DNA from: Auanema rhodensis
Taxonomy: Eukaryota > Nematoda > Chromadorea > Rhabditida > Rhabditidae
Assembly (NCBI GenBank): GCA_964057225.1
Contig: OZ059897.1
Span: 20,026,001 to 20,090,000, forward strand
Reading direction: 5' to 3'
DNA length: 64,000 bases
Shown here: one piece after another, positions 39,101 to 53,351 of the stretch
How positions within the stretch are numbered: position 1 is the first letter of the stretch
How the letters are laid out: every line of letters starts with the position of its first letter
The notes under the pieces: generated by a model
What the model was told of the DNA's origin: nothing
Seen by the model: only the letters and a program-made list of their open reading frames with translations
Databases searched by the model: none
Made by a program: the position numbers and the translations under genes

Positions 39101-41417
39101 TTCCAAAAACATTTTGACAAAAATTTTTTCGAAAAATTTCAAAATAATTTAGCAAAAAGTAGATGTTTTTAGATTCCTTTTTTCAAGGCAAAGACGATGG
39201 ACAATGTTATTCAACGAAAAAATTAATTCTTCAGGGTGAAAATCGAGGATATAAGTGTGAACTTATATCAGTTGATATCTCGGTAGATTTTTAAGCTAGC
39301 GCAAATCTGATAAAACAGATCGACGCAGCTTAAAAATCCGCATCGAATGCACTATACTACATGGAAGAACGCTTAATACAAAAATTAGTTATGATCGTTT
39401 GAAAAATGATGCATTAGTGTATGTTGAGTTTCCATGTACACTCAACATTGCTTCCAAAAACATTTTGACAAAAATTTTTTCGAAAAATTTCAAAATAATT
39501 TAGCAAAAAGTAGATGTTTTTAGATTCCTTATTTCAAGGCAAAGACGATGGACAATGTTATTCAACGAAAAAATTATTTCTTCAGGGTGAAAATCGAGGA
39601 TATAAGTGTGAACTTATATCAGTTGATATATCGGTGCATTTTTAAGCTAGCGCAAATCTGATAACACAGATCGACGCAGCTTAAAAATCCGCATCGAATG
39701 CACTATACTACATTAAGAAACGCCTAATACAAAAATTAGTTATGATCGTTTGAAAAATGATGCATTAGTGTATGTTGAGTTTCCATGTACACTCAACATT
39801 GCTTCCAAAAACATTTTGACAAAAATTTTTTCGAAAAATTTCAAAATAATTTAGCAAAAAGTAGATGTTTTTAGATTCCTTTTTTCAAGGCAAAGACGAT
39901 GGACAATGTTATTCAACGAAAAAATTAATTCTTCAGGGTGAAAATCGAGGATATAAGTGTGAACTTATATCAGTTGATATCTCGGTACATTTTTAAGCTA
40001 GCGCAAAACTGATAACACAGATCGACGCAGCTTAAAAATCCGCATCGAATGCACTATACTACATGGAAGAACGCTTAATACAAAAATTAGTTATGATCGT
40101 TTGAAAAATGATGCATTAGTGTATGTTGAGTTTCCATGTACACTCAACATTGCTTCCAAAAACATTTTGACAAAAATTTTTTCGAAAAATTTCAAAATAA
40201 TTTAGCAAAAAGTAGATGTTTTTAGATTCCTTTTTTCAAGGCAAAGACGATGGACGATGTTATTCAACGAAAAAATTAATTCTTCAGGGTGAAAATCGAG
40301 GATATAAGTGTGAACTTATATCAGTTGATATCTCGGTGCATTTTTAAGCTAGCGCAAATCTGATAACACAGATCGACGCAGCTTAAAAATCCGCATCGAA
40401 TGCACTATACTACATTGAGAAACGCTTAATACAAAAATTAGTTATGATCGTTTGAAAAATGATGCATTAGTGTATGTTGAGTTTCCATGTACACTCAACA
40501 TTGCTTCCAAAAACATTTTGACAAAAATTTTTTCGAAAAATTTCAAGATAATTTAGCAAAAAAAAGATGTTTTTAGATTCCTTTTTTCAAGGCAAAGACG
40601 ATGGACAATGTTATTCAACGAAAAAATTGATTCTTCAGGGTGAAAATCGAGGATATAAGTGTGAACTTATATCAGTTGATATCTCGGTGCATTTTTAAGC
40701 TAGCGCAAATCTGATAACACAGATCGACGCAGCTTAAAAATCCGCATCGAATGCACTGTACTACATAGAAGAACGCTTAATACAAAAATTAGTTATGATC
40801 GTTTGAAAAATGATGCATTAGTGTATATTGAGTTTCCATGTAAACTCAACATTGATTCCAAAAACATTTTGACAAAAATTTTTTCGAAAAATTTCAAAAT
40901 AATTTAGCAAAAAGTAGATGTTTTTAGATTCCTTTTTTCAAGGCAAAGACGATGGACAATGTTATTCAACGAAAAAATTATTTCTTCAGGGTGAAAATCG
41001 AGGATATAAGTGTGAACTTATATCAGTTGATATCTCGGTGCATTTTTAAGCTAGCGCAAATCTGATAACACAGATCGACGCAGCTTAAAAATCCGCATCG
41101 AATGCACTATACTACATTGAGAAACGCTCAATACAAAAATTAGTTATGATCGTTTGAAAAATGATGCATTAGTGTATGTTGAGTTTCCATGTACACTCAA
41201 CATTGCTTCCAAAAACATTTTGACAAAAATTTTTTCGAAAAATTTCAAAATAATTTAGCAAAAAGTAGATGTTTTTAGATTCCTTTTTTCAAGGCAAAGA
41301 CGATGGACAATGTTATTCAACGAAAACATTAATTCTTCAGGGTGAAAATCGAGGATATAAGTGTGAACTTATATCAGTTGATATCTCGGTACATTTTTAA
41401 GCTAGCGCAAATCTGAT
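36153..41417. repeat. Eight-monomer HOR period, two copies of a seven-monomer block
   Basis: Block one is 36153-38609 and block two 38961-41417, each 2457 bp, starts 2808 bp apart, with one L(T252, A299) monomer at 38610 between them. Both blocks read: L(GGTAGAT at 322-328), M(A3, A220, T266, A319), A(A325, A346), M(G243), L(G183, G265), N(T266), L(C63, C261). By eye I noticed only three differences, at monomer positions 49 and 85 of the first member and 26 of the second. This is the longest near-identical unit in the window. Confidence 0.85.
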
Positions 41418-44400
41418 AACACAGATCGACGCAGCTTAAAAATCCGCATCGAATGCACTATACTACATGGAAGAACGCTTAATACAAAAATTAGTTATGA
41501 TCGTTTGAAAAATGATGCATTAGTGTATGTTGAGTTTCCATGTACACTCAACATTGCTTCCAAAAACATTTTGACAAAAATTTTTTCGAAAAATTTCAGA
41601 ATAATTTAGCAAAAAGTAGATGTTTTTAGATTCCTTCTTTCAAGGCAAAGACGATGGACAATGTTATTCAACGAAAAAATTAATTCTTCAGGGTGAAAAT
41701 CGAGGATATAAGTGTGAACTTATATCAGTTGATATCTCGGTGCATTTTCAAGCTAGCGCAAATCTGATAACACAGATCGACGCAGCTTAAAAATCCGCAT
41801 CGAATGCACTATACTACATTGAGAAACGCTTAATACAAAAATTAGTTATGATCGTTTGAAAAATGATGCATTAGTGTATGTTGAGTTTCCATGTACACTC
41901 AACATTGCTTCCAAAAACATTTTGACAAAAATTTTTTCGAAAAATTTCAAGATAATTTAGCAAAAAGTAGATGTTTTTAAATTCCTTTTTTCAAGGCAAA
42001 GACGATGGACAATGTTATTCAACGAAAAAATTAATTCTTCAGGGTGAAAATCGAGGATATAAGTGTGAACTTATATCAGTTGATATCTCGGTGCATTTTT
42101 AAGCTAGCGCAAATCTGATAACACAGATCGACGCAGCTTAAAAATCCGCATCGAATGCACTGTACTACATAGAAGAACGCTTAATACAAAAATTAGTTAT
42201 GATCGTTTGAAAAATGATGCATTAGTGTATATTGAGTTTCCATGTAAACTCAACATTGATTCCAAAAACATTTTGACAAAAATTTTTTCGAAAAATTTCA
42301 AAATAATTTAGCAAAAAGTAGATGTTTTTAGATTCCTTTTTTCAAGGCAAAGACGATGGACAATGTTATTCAACGAAAAAATTATTTCTTCAGGGTGAAA
42401 ATCGAGGATATAAGTGTGAACTTATATCAGTTGATATCTCGGTGCATTTTTAAGCTAGCGCAAATCTGATAACACAGATCGACGCAGCTTAAAAATCCGC
42501 ATCGAATGCACTATACTACATTGAGAAACGCTTAATACAAAAATTAGTTATGATCGTTTGAAAAATGATGCATTAGTGTATGTTGAGTTTCCATGTACAC
42601 TCAACATTGCTTCCAAAAACATTTTGACAAAAATTTTTTCGAAAAATTTCAAAATAGATTAGCAAAAAGTAGATGTTTTTAGATTCCTTTTTTCAAGGCA
42701 AAGACGATGGACAATGTTATTCGACGAAAAAATTAATTCTTCAGGGTGAAAATCGAGGATATAAGTGTAAACTTATATCAGTTGATATCTCGGTGCATTT
42801 TTAAGCTAGCGCAAATCTGATAACACAGATCGACGCAGCTTAAAAATCCGCATCGAATGCACTATACTACATTGAGAAACGCTTAATACAAAAATTAGTT
42901 ATGATCGTTTGAAAAATGATGCATTAGTGTATGTTTAGTTTCCATGTACACTCAACATTGCTTCCAAAAACATTTTGACAAAAATTTTTTCGAAAAATTT
43001 CAAAATAATTTAGCAAAAAGTAGATGTTTTTAGATTCCTTTTTTCAAGGCAAAGACGATGGACAATGTTATTCAACGAAAACATTAATTCTTCAGGGTGA
43101 AAATCGAGGATATAAGTGTGAACTTATATCAGTTGATATCTCGGTACATTTTTAAGCTAGCGCAAATCTGATAACACAGATCGACGCAGCTTAAAAATCC
43201 GCATCGAATGCACTATACTACATGGAAGAACGCTTAATACAAAAATTAGTTATGATCGTTTGAAAAATGATGCATTAGTGTATGTTGAGTTTCCATGTAC
43301 ACTCAACATTGCTTCCAAAAACATTTTGACAAAAATTTTTTCGAAAAATTTCAGAATAATTTAGCAAAAAGTAGATGTTTTTAGATTCCTTCTTTCAAGG
43401 CAAAGACGATGGACAATGTTATTCAACGAAAAAATTAATTCTTCAGGGTGAAAATCGAGGATATAAGTGTGAACTTATATCAGTTGATATCTCGGTGCAT
43501 TTTTAAGCTAGCGCAAATCTGATAACACAGATCGACGCAGCTTAAAAATCCGCATCGAATGCACTATACTACATTGAGAAACGCTTAATACAAAAATTAG
43601 TTATGATCGTTTGAAAAATGATGCATTAGTGTATGTTGAGTTTCCATGTACACTCAACATTGCTTCCAAAAACATTTTGACAAAAATTTTTTCGAAAAAT
43701 TTCAAGATAATTTAGCAAAAAGTAGATGTTTTTAGATTCCTTTTTTCAAGGCAAAGACGATGGACAATGTTATTCAACGAAAAAATTAATTCTTCAGGGT
43801 GAAAATCGAGGATATAAGTGTGAACTTATATCAGTTGATATCTCGGTGCATTTTTAAGCTAGCGCAAATCTGATAACACAGATCGACGCAGCTTAAAAAT
43901 CCGCATCGAATGCACTGTACTACATAGAAGAACGCTTAATACAAAAATTAGTTATGATCGTTTGAAAAATGATGCATTAGTGTATATTGAGTTTCCATGT
44001 AAACTCAACATTGATTCCAAAAACATTTTGACAAAAATTTTTTCGAAAAATTTCAAAATAATTTAGCAAAAAGTAGATGTTTTTAGATTCCTTTTTTCAA
44101 GGCAAAGACGATGGACAATGTTATTCAACGAAAAAATTATTTCTTCAGGGTGAAAATCGAGGATATAAGTGTGAACTTATATCAGTTGATATCTCGGTGC
44201 ATTTTTAAGCTAGCGCAAATCTGATAACACAGATCGACGCAGCTTAAAAATCCGCATCGAATGCACTGTACTACATAGAAGAACGCTTAATACAAAAATT
44301 AGTTATGATCGTTTGAAAAATGATGCATTAGTGTATATTGAGTTTCCATGTAAACTCAACATTGATTCCAAAAACATTTTGACAAAAATTTTTTCGAAAA

Positions 44401-44576
44401 ATTTCAAGATAATTTAGCAAAAAGTAGATGTTTTTAGATTCCTTTTTTCAAGGCAAAGACGATGGACAATGTTATTCAACGAAAAAATTAATTCTTCAGG
44501 GTGAAAATCGAGGATATAAGTGTGAACTTATATCAGTTGATATCTCGGTACATTTTTAAGCTAGCGCAAATCTGAT
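41067..44576. repeat. Pentameric HOR with N-head monomers
   Basis: Unit one (41067-42821): L(C261), M(G182, C220), L(G183), N(T266), L(G187/A188, G253). Unit two (42822-44576) repeats the first four classes, but its fifth is a second N head with G183 and A325 instead of the G187/A188 monomer. The first member of unit one carries C63, which unit two lacks. The period is 1755 bp. Confidence 0.78.
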
Positions 44577-44927
44577 AACACAGATCGACGCAGCTTAAAA
44601 ATCCGCATCGAATGCACTATACTACATGGAAGAACGCTTAATACAAAAATTAGTTATGATCGTTTGAAAAATGATGCATTAGTGTATGTTGAGTTTCCAT
44701 GTACACTCAACATTGCTTCCAAAAACATTTTGACAAAAATTTTTTCGAAAAATTTCAAAATAATTTAGCAAAAAGTAGATGTTTTTAGATTCCTTATTTC
44801 AAGGCAAAGACGATGGACAATGTTATTCAACGAAAAAATTATTTCTTCAGGGTGAAAATCGAGGATATAAGTGTGAACTTATATCAGTTGATATATCGGT
44901 GCATTTTTAAGCTAGCGCAAATCTGAT

Positions 44928-47735
44928 AACACAGATCGACGCAGCTTAAAAATCCGCATCGAATGCACTATACTACATTGAGAAACGCTTAATACAAAAA
45001 TTAGTTATGATCGTTTGAAAAATGATGCATTAGTGTATGTTGAGTTTCCATGTACACTCAACATTGCTTCCAAAAACATTTTGACAAAAATTTTTTCGAA
45101 AAATTTCAAAATAGATTAGCAAAAAGTAGATGTTTTTAGATTCCTTTTTTCAAGGCAAAGACGATGGACAATGTTATTCGACGAAAAAATTAATTCTTCA
45201 GGGTGAAAATCGAGGATATAAGTGTAAACTTATATCAGTTGATATCTCGGTGCATTTTTAAGCTAGCGCAAATCTGATAACACAGATCGACGCAGCTTAA
45301 AAATCCGCATCGAATGCACTGTACTACATAGAAGAACGCTTAATACAAAAATTAGTTATGATCGTTTGAAAAATGATGCATTAGTGTATGTTGAGTTTCC
45401 ATGTACACTCAACATTGCTTCCAAAAACATTTTGACAAAAATTTTTTCGAAAAATTTCAAAATAATTTAGCAAAAAGTAGATGTTTTCAGATTCCTTTTT
45501 TCAAGGCAAAGACGATGGACAATGTTATTTAACGAAAAAATTAATTCTTCAGGGTGAAAATCGAGGATATAAGTGTAAACTTATATCAGTTGATATCTCG
45601 GTGCATTTTTAAGCTAGCGCAAATCTGATAACACAGATCGACGCAGCTTAAAAATCCGCATCGAATGCACTATACTACATGGAAGAACGCTTAATACAAA
45701 AATTAGTTATGATCGTTTGAAAAATGATGCATTAGTGTATGTTGAGTTTCCATGTACACTCAACATTGCTTCCAAAAACATTTTGACAAAAATTTTTTCG
45801 AAAAATTTCAAAATAGATTAGCAAAAAGTAGATGTTTTTAGATTCCTTTTTTCAAGGCAAAGACGATGGACAATGTTATTCGACGAAAAAATTAATTCTT
45901 CAGGGTGAAAATCGAGGATATAAGTGTAAACTTATATCAGTTGATATCTCGGTGCATTTTTAAGCTAGCGCAAATCTGATAACACAGATCGACGCAGCTT
46001 AAAAATCCGCATCGAATGCACTGTACTACATAGAAGAACGCTTAATACAAAAATTAGTTATGATCGTTTGAAAAATGATGCATTAGTGTATGTTGAGTTT
46101 CCATGTACACTCAACATTGCTTCCAAAAACATTTTGACAAAAATTTTTTCGAAAAATTTCAAAATAATTTAGCAAAAAGTAGATGTTTTCAGATTCCTTT
46201 TTTCAAGGCAAAGACGATGGACAATGTTATTTAACGAAAAAATTAATTCTTCAGGGTGAAAATCGAGGATATAAGTGTAAACTTATATCAGTTGATATCT
46301 CGGTGCATTTTTAAGCTAGCGCAAATCTGATAACACAGATCGACGCAGCTTAAAAATCCGCATCGAATGCACTATACTACATTGAGAAACGCTTAATACA
46401 AAAATTAGTTATGATAGTTTGAAAAATGATGCATTAGTGTATGTTGAGTTCCCATGTACACTCAACATTGCTTCCAAAAACATTTTGACAAAAATTTTTT
46501 CGAAAAATTTCAAAATAATTTAGCAAAAAGTAGATGTTTTTAGATTCCTTTTTTCAAGGCAAAGACGATGGACAATGTTATTCAACGAAAAAATTAATTC
46601 TTCAGGGTGAAAATCGAGGATATAAGTGTGAACTTATATCAGTTGATATCTCGGTACATTTTTAAGCTAGCGCAAATCTGATAAAACAGATCGACGCAGC
46701 TTAAAAATCCGCATCGAATGCACTATACTACATGGAAGAACGCTTAATACAAAAATTAGTTATGATCGTTTGAAAAATGATGCATTAGTGTATGTTGAGT
46801 TTCCATGTACACTCAACATTGCTTCCAAAAACATTTTGACAAAAATTTTTTCGAAAAATTTCAAAATAATTTAGCAAAAAGTAGATGTTTTTAGATTCCT
46901 TATTTCAAGGCAAAGACGATGGACAATGTTATTCAACGAAAAAATTATTTCTTCAGGGTGAAAATCGAGGATATAAGTGTGAACTTATATCAGTTGATAT
47001 CTCGGTGCATTTTTAAGCTAGCGCAAATCTGATAACACAGATCGACGCAGCTTAAAAATCCGCATCGAATGCACTATACTACATTGAGAAACGCTTAATA
47101 CAAAAATTAGTTATGATAGTTTGAAAAATGATGCATTAGTGTATGTTGAGTTCCCATGTACACTCAACATTGCTTCCAAAAACATTTTGACAAAAATTTT
47201 TTCGAAAAATTTCAAAATAATTTAGCAAAAAGTAGATGTTTTTAGATTCCTTTTTTCAAGGCAAAGACGATGGACAATGTTATTCAACGAAAAAATTAAT
47301 TCTTCAGGGTGAAAATCGAGGATATAAGTGTGAACTTATATCAGTTGATATCTCGGTACATTTTTAAGCTAGCGCAAATCTGATAAAACAGATCGACGCA
47401 GCTTAAAAATCCGCATCGAATGCACTATACTACATGGAAGAACGCTTAATACAAAAATTAGTTATGATCGTTTGAAAAATGATGCATTAGTGTATGTTGA
47501 GTTTCCATGTACACTCAACATTGCTTCCAAAAACATTTTGACAAAAATTTTTTCGAAAAATTTCAAAATAATTTAGCAAAAAGTAGATGTTTTTAGATTC
47601 CTTATTTCAAGGCAAAGACGATGGACAATGTTATTCAACGAAAAAATTATTTCTTCAGGGTGAAAATCGAGGATATAAGTGTGAACTTATATCAGTTGAT
47701 ATATCGGTGCATTTTTAAGCTAGCGCAAATCTGAT
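44928..47735. repeat. Two successive dimeric HORs of 702 bp
   Basis: At 44928-46331 the dimer is a G187/A188, G253 monomer followed by a C210, T252 monomer with an N-type head. The first member has an L head at 44928 but an M head at 45630. At 46332-47735 the dimer is L(A85, C120, A325) followed by M(A3, A220, T266). The M at 46683 keeps C319, while that at 47385 has A319. All four classes reappear in the pentamer just downstream, so these dimers look like precursors or partial copies of it. Confidence 0.8.
45279..46331. repeat. Chimeric monomers: N or M heads on foreign bodies
   Basis: Copies at 45279 and 45981 have the N head (G43, TAGAAG) but lack the N body markers A112, A128 and A140; instead they carry C210, T252 and A299, which elsewhere (48438, 51246, 53001) follow an L head. 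The copy between them, 45630, has an M head on the G187/A188, G253 body. The junctions must lie between about positions 57 and 111 for the N cases and 57 and 186 for the M case. Confidence 0.75.
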
Positions 47736-50700
47736 AACACAGATCGACGCAGCTTAAAAATCCGCATCGAATGCAATATACTACATTAAGAAACGCCTAA
47801 TACAAAAATTAGTTATGATCGTTTGAAAAATGATGCATTAGTGTATGTTGAGTTTCCATGTACACTCAACATTGCTTCCAAAAACATTTTGACAAAAATT
47901 TTTTCGAAAAATTTCAAAATAGATTAGCAAAAAGTAGATGTTTTTAGATTCCTTTTTTCAAGGCAAAGACGATGGACAATGTTATTCAACGAAAAAATTA
48001 ATTCTTCAGGGTGAAAATCGAGGATATAAGTGTGAACTTATATCAGTTGATATCTCGGTGCATTTTTAAGCTAGCGCAAATCTGATAACACAGATCGACG
48101 CAGCTTAAAAATCCGCATCGAATGCACTATACTACATTGAGAAACGCTTAATACAAAAATTAGTTATGATCGTTTGAAAAATGATGCATTAGTGTATGTT
48201 GAGTTTCCATGTACACTCAACATTGCTTCCAAAAACATTTTGACAAAAATTTTTTCGAAAAATTTCAAAATAGATTAGCAAAAAGTAGATGTTTTTAGAT
48301 TCCTTTTTTCAAGGCAAAGACGATGGACAATGTTATTCGACGAAAAAATTAATTCTTCAGGGTGAAAATCGAGGATATAAGTGTAAACTTATATCAGTTG
48401 ATATCTCGGTGCATTTTTAAGCTAGCGCAAATCTGATAACACAGATCGACGCAGCTTAAAAATCCGCATCGAATGCACTATACTACATTGAGAAACGCTT
48501 AATACAAAAATTAGTTATGATCGTTTGAAAAATGATGCATTAGTGTATGTTGAGTTTCCATGTACACTCAACATTGCTTCCAAAAACATTTTGACAAAAA
48601 TTTTTTCGAAAAATTTCAAAATAATTTAGCAAAAAGTAGATGTTTTCAGATTCCTTTTTTCAAGGCAAAGACGATGGACAATGTTATTTAACGAAAAAAT
48701 TAATTCTTCAGGGTGAAAATCGAGGATATAAGTGTAAACTTATATCAGTTGATATCTCGGTGCATTTTTAAGCTAGCGCAAATCTGATAACACAGATCGA
48801 CGCAGCTTAAAAATCCGCATCGAATGCACTATACTACATTGAGAAACGCTTAATACAAAAATTAGTTATGATAGTTTGAAAAATGATGCATTAGTGTATG
48901 TTGAGTTCCCATGTACACTCAACATTGCTTCCAAAAACATTTTGACAAAAATTTTTTCGAAAAATTTCAAAATAATTTAGCAAAAAGTAGATGTTTTTAG
49001 ATTCCTTTTTTCAAGGCAAAGACGATGGACAATGTTATTCAACGAAAAAATTAATTCTTCAGGGTGAAAATCGAGGATATAAGTGTGAACTTATATCAGT
49101 TGATATCTCGGTACATTTTTAAGCTAGCGCAAATCTGATAAAACAGATCGACGCAGCTTAAAAATCCGCATCGAATGCACTATACTACATGGAAGAACGC
49201 TTAATACAAAAATTAGTTATGATCGTTTGAAAAATGATGCATTAGTGTATGTTGAGTTTCCATGTACACTCAACATTGCTTCCAAAAACATTTTGACAAA
49301 AATTTTTTCGAAAAATTTCAAAATAATTTAGCAAAAAGTAGATGTTTTTAGATTCCTTATTTCAAGGCAAAGACGATGGACAATGTTATTCAACGAAAAA
49401 ATTATTTCTTCAGGGTGAAAATCGAGGATATAAGTGTGAACTTATATCAGTTGATATATCGGTGCATTTTTAAGCTAGCGCAAATCTGATAACACAGATC
49501 GACGCAGCTTAAAAATCCGCATCGAATGCAATATACTACATTAAGAAACGCCTAATACAAAAATTAGTTATGATCGTTTGAAAAATGATGCATTAGTGTA
49601 TGTTGAGTTTCCATGTACACTCAACATTGCTTCCAAAAACATTTTGACAAAAATTTTTTCGAAAAATTTCAAAATAGATTAGCAAAAAGTAGATGTTTTT
49701 AGATTCCTTTTTTCAAGGCAAAGACGATGGACAATGTTATTCAACGAAAAAATTAATTCTTCAGGGTGAAAATCGAGGATATAAGTGTGAACTTATATCA
49801 GTTGATATCTCGGTGCATTTTTAAGCTAGCGCAAATCTGATAACACAGATCGACGCAGCTTAAAAATCCGCATCGAATGCACTATACTACATTGAGAAAC
49901 GCTTAATACAAAAATTAGTTATGATAGTTTGAAAAATGATGCATTAGTGTATGTTGAGTTCCCATGTACACTCAACATTGCTTCCAAAAACATTTTGACA
50001 AAAATTTTTTCGAAAAATTTCAAAATAATTTAGCAAAAAGTAGATGTTTTTAGATTCCTTTTTTCAAGGCAAAGACGATGGACAATGTTATTCAACGAAA
50101 AAATTAATTCTTCAGGGTGAAAATCGAGGATATAAGTGTGAACTTATATCAGTTGATATCTCGGTACATTTTTAAGCTAGCGCAAATCTGATAAAACAGA
50201 TCGACGCAGCTTAAAAATCCGCATCGAATGCACTATACTACATGGAAGAACGCTTAATACAAAAATTAGTTATGATCGTTTGAAAAATGATGCATTAGTG
50301 TATGTTGAGTTTCCATGTACACTCAACATTGCTTCCAAAAACATTTTGACAAAAATTTTTTCGAAAAATTTCAAAATAATTTAGCAAAAAGTAGATGTTT
50401 TTAGATTCCTTATTTCAAGGCAAAGACGATGGACAATGTTATTCAACGAAAAAATTATTTCTTCAGGGTGAAAATCGAGGATATAAGTGTGAACTTATAT
50501 CAGTTGATATATCGGTGCATTTTTAAGCTAGCGCAAATCTGATAACACAGATCGACGCAGCTTAAAAATCCGCATCGAATGCAATATACTACATTAAGAA
50601 ACGCCTAATACAAAAATTAGTTATGATCGTTTGAAAAATGATGCATTAGTGTATGTTGAGTTTCCATGTACACTCAACATTGCTTCCAAAAACATTTTGA

Positions 50701-53351
50701 CAAAAATTTTTTCGAAAAATTTCAAAATAGATTAGCAAAAAGTAGATGTTTTTAGATTCCTTTTTTCAAGGCAAAGACGATGGACAATGTTATTCAACGA
50801 AAAAATTAATTCTTCAGGGTGAAAATCGAGGATATAAGTGTGAACTTATATCAGTTGATATCTCGGTGCATTTTTAAGCTAGCGCAAATCTGATAACACA
50901 GATCGACGCAGCTTAAAAATCCGCATCGAATGCACTATACTACATTGAGAAACGCTTAATACAAAAATTAGTTATGATCGTTTGAAAAATGATGCATTAG
51001 TGTATGTTGAGTTTCCATGTACACTCAACATTGCTTCCAAAAACATTTTGACAAAAATTTTTTCGAAAAATTTCAAAATAGATTAGCAAAAAGTAGATGT
51101 TTTTAGATTCCTTTTTTCAAGGCAAAGACGATGGACAATGTTATTCGACGAAAAAATTAATTCTTCAGGGTGAAAATCGAGGATATAAGTGTAAACTTAT
51201 ATCAGTTGATATCTCGGTGCATTTTTAAGCTAGCGCAAATCTGATAACACAGATCGACGCAGCTTAAAAATCCGCATCGAATGCACTATACTACATTGAG
51301 AAACGCTTAATACAAAAATTAGTTATGATCGTTTGAAAAATGATGCATTAGTGTATGTTGAGTTTCCATGTACACTCAACATTGCTTCCAAAAACATTTT
51401 GACAAAAATTTTTTCGAAAAATTTCAAAATAATTTAGCAAAAAGTAGATGTTTTCAGATTCCTTTTTTCAAGGCAAAGACGATGGACAATGTTATTTAAC
51501 GAAAAAATTAATTCTTCAGGGTGAAAATCGAGGATATAAGTGTAAACTTATATCAGTTGATATCTCGGTGCATTTTTAAGCTAGCGCAAATCTGATAACA
51601 CAGATCGACGCAGCTTAAAAATCCGCATCGAATGCACTATACTACATTGAGAAACGCTTAATACAAAAATTAGTTATGATAGTTTGAAAAATGATGCATT
51701 AGTGTATGTTGAGTTCCCATGTACACTCAACATTGCTTCCAAAAACATTTTGACAAAAATTTTTTCGAAAAATTTCAAAATAATTTAGCAAAAAGTAGAT
51801 GTTTTTAGATTCCTTTTTTCAAGGCAAAGACGATGGACAATGTTATTCAACGAAAAAATTAATTCTTCAGGGTGAAAATCGAGGATATAAGTGTGAACTT
51901 ATATCAGTTGATATCTCGGTACATTTTTAAGCTAGCGCAAATCTGATAAAACAGATCGACGCAGCTTAAAAATCCGCATCGAATGCACTATACTACATGG
52001 AAGAACGCTTAATACAAAAATTAGTTATGATCGTTTGAAAAATGATGCATTAGTGTATGTTGAGTTTCCATGTACACTCAACATTGCTTCCAAAAACATT
52101 TTGACAAAAATTTTTTCGAAAAATTTCAAAATAATTTAGCAAAAAGTAGATGTTTTTAGATTCCTTATTTCAAGGCAAAGACGATGGACAATGTTATTCA
52201 ACGAAAAAATTATTTCTTCAGGGTGAAAATCGAGGATATAAGTGTGAACTTATATCAGTTGATATATCGGTGCATTTTTAAGCTAGCGCAAATCTGATAA
52301 CACAGATCGACGCAGCTTAAAAATCCGCATCGAATGCAATATACTACATTAAGAAACGCCTAATACAAAAATTAGTTATGATCGTTTGAAAAATGATGCA
52401 TTAGTGTATGTTGAGTTTCCATGTACACTCAACATTGCTTCCAAAAACATTTTGACAAAAATTTTTTCGAAAAATTTCAAAATAGATTAGCAAAAAGTAG
52501 ATGTTTTTAGATTCCTTTTTTCAAGGCAAAGACGATGGACAATGTTATTCAACGAAAAAATTAATTCTTCAGGGTGAAAATCGAGGATATAAGTGTGAAC
52601 TTATATCAGTTGATATCTCGGTGCATTTTTAAGCTAGCGCAAATCTGATAACACAGATCGACGCAGCTTAAAAATCCGCATCGAATGCACTATACTACAT
52701 TGAGAAACGCTTAATACAAAAATTAGTTATGATCGTTTGAAAAATGATGCATTAGTGTATGTTGAGTTTCCATGTACACTCAACATTGCTTCCAAAAACA
52801 TTTTGACAAAAATTTTTTCGAAAAATTTCAAAATAGATTAGCAAAAAGTAGATGTTTTTAGATTCCTTTTTTCAAGGCAAAGACGATGGACAATGTTATT
52901 CGACGAAAAAATTAATTCTTCAGGGTGAAAATCGAGGATATAAGTGTAAACTTATATCAGTTGATATCTCGGTGCATTTTTAAGCTAGCGCAAATCTGAT
53001 AACACAGATCGACGCAGCTTAAAAATCCGCATCGAATGCACTATACTACATTGAGAAACGCTTAATACAAAAATTAGTTATGATCGTTTGAAAAATGATG
53101 CATTAGTGTATGTTGAGTTTCCATGTACACTCAACATTGCTTCCAAAAACATTTTGACAAAAATTTTTTCGAAAAATTTCAAAATAATTTAGCAAAAAGT
53201 AGATGTTTTCAGATTCCTTTTTTCAAGGCAAAGACGATGGACAATGTTATTTAACGAAAAAATTAATTCTTCAGGGTGAAAATCGAGGATATAAGTGTAA
53301 ACTTATATCAGTTGATATCTCGGTGCATTTTTAAGCTAGCGCAAATCTGAT
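47736..53351. repeat. Pentameric HOR (1755 bp) with an internal three-monomer deletion variant
   Basis: Unit: A(A41-type GCAATATAC, G187/A188), L(G187/A188, G253), L(C210, T252), L(A85, C120, A325), M(A3, A220, T266, A319). Complete units are 47736-49490 and 50544-52298, which look identical by eye. Between them 49491-50543 holds only members 1, 4 and 5, a 702-bp loss of members 2 and 3. A further partial unit at 52299-53351 has members 1 to 3 and then runs into a chimeric monomer. Confidence 0.87.
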
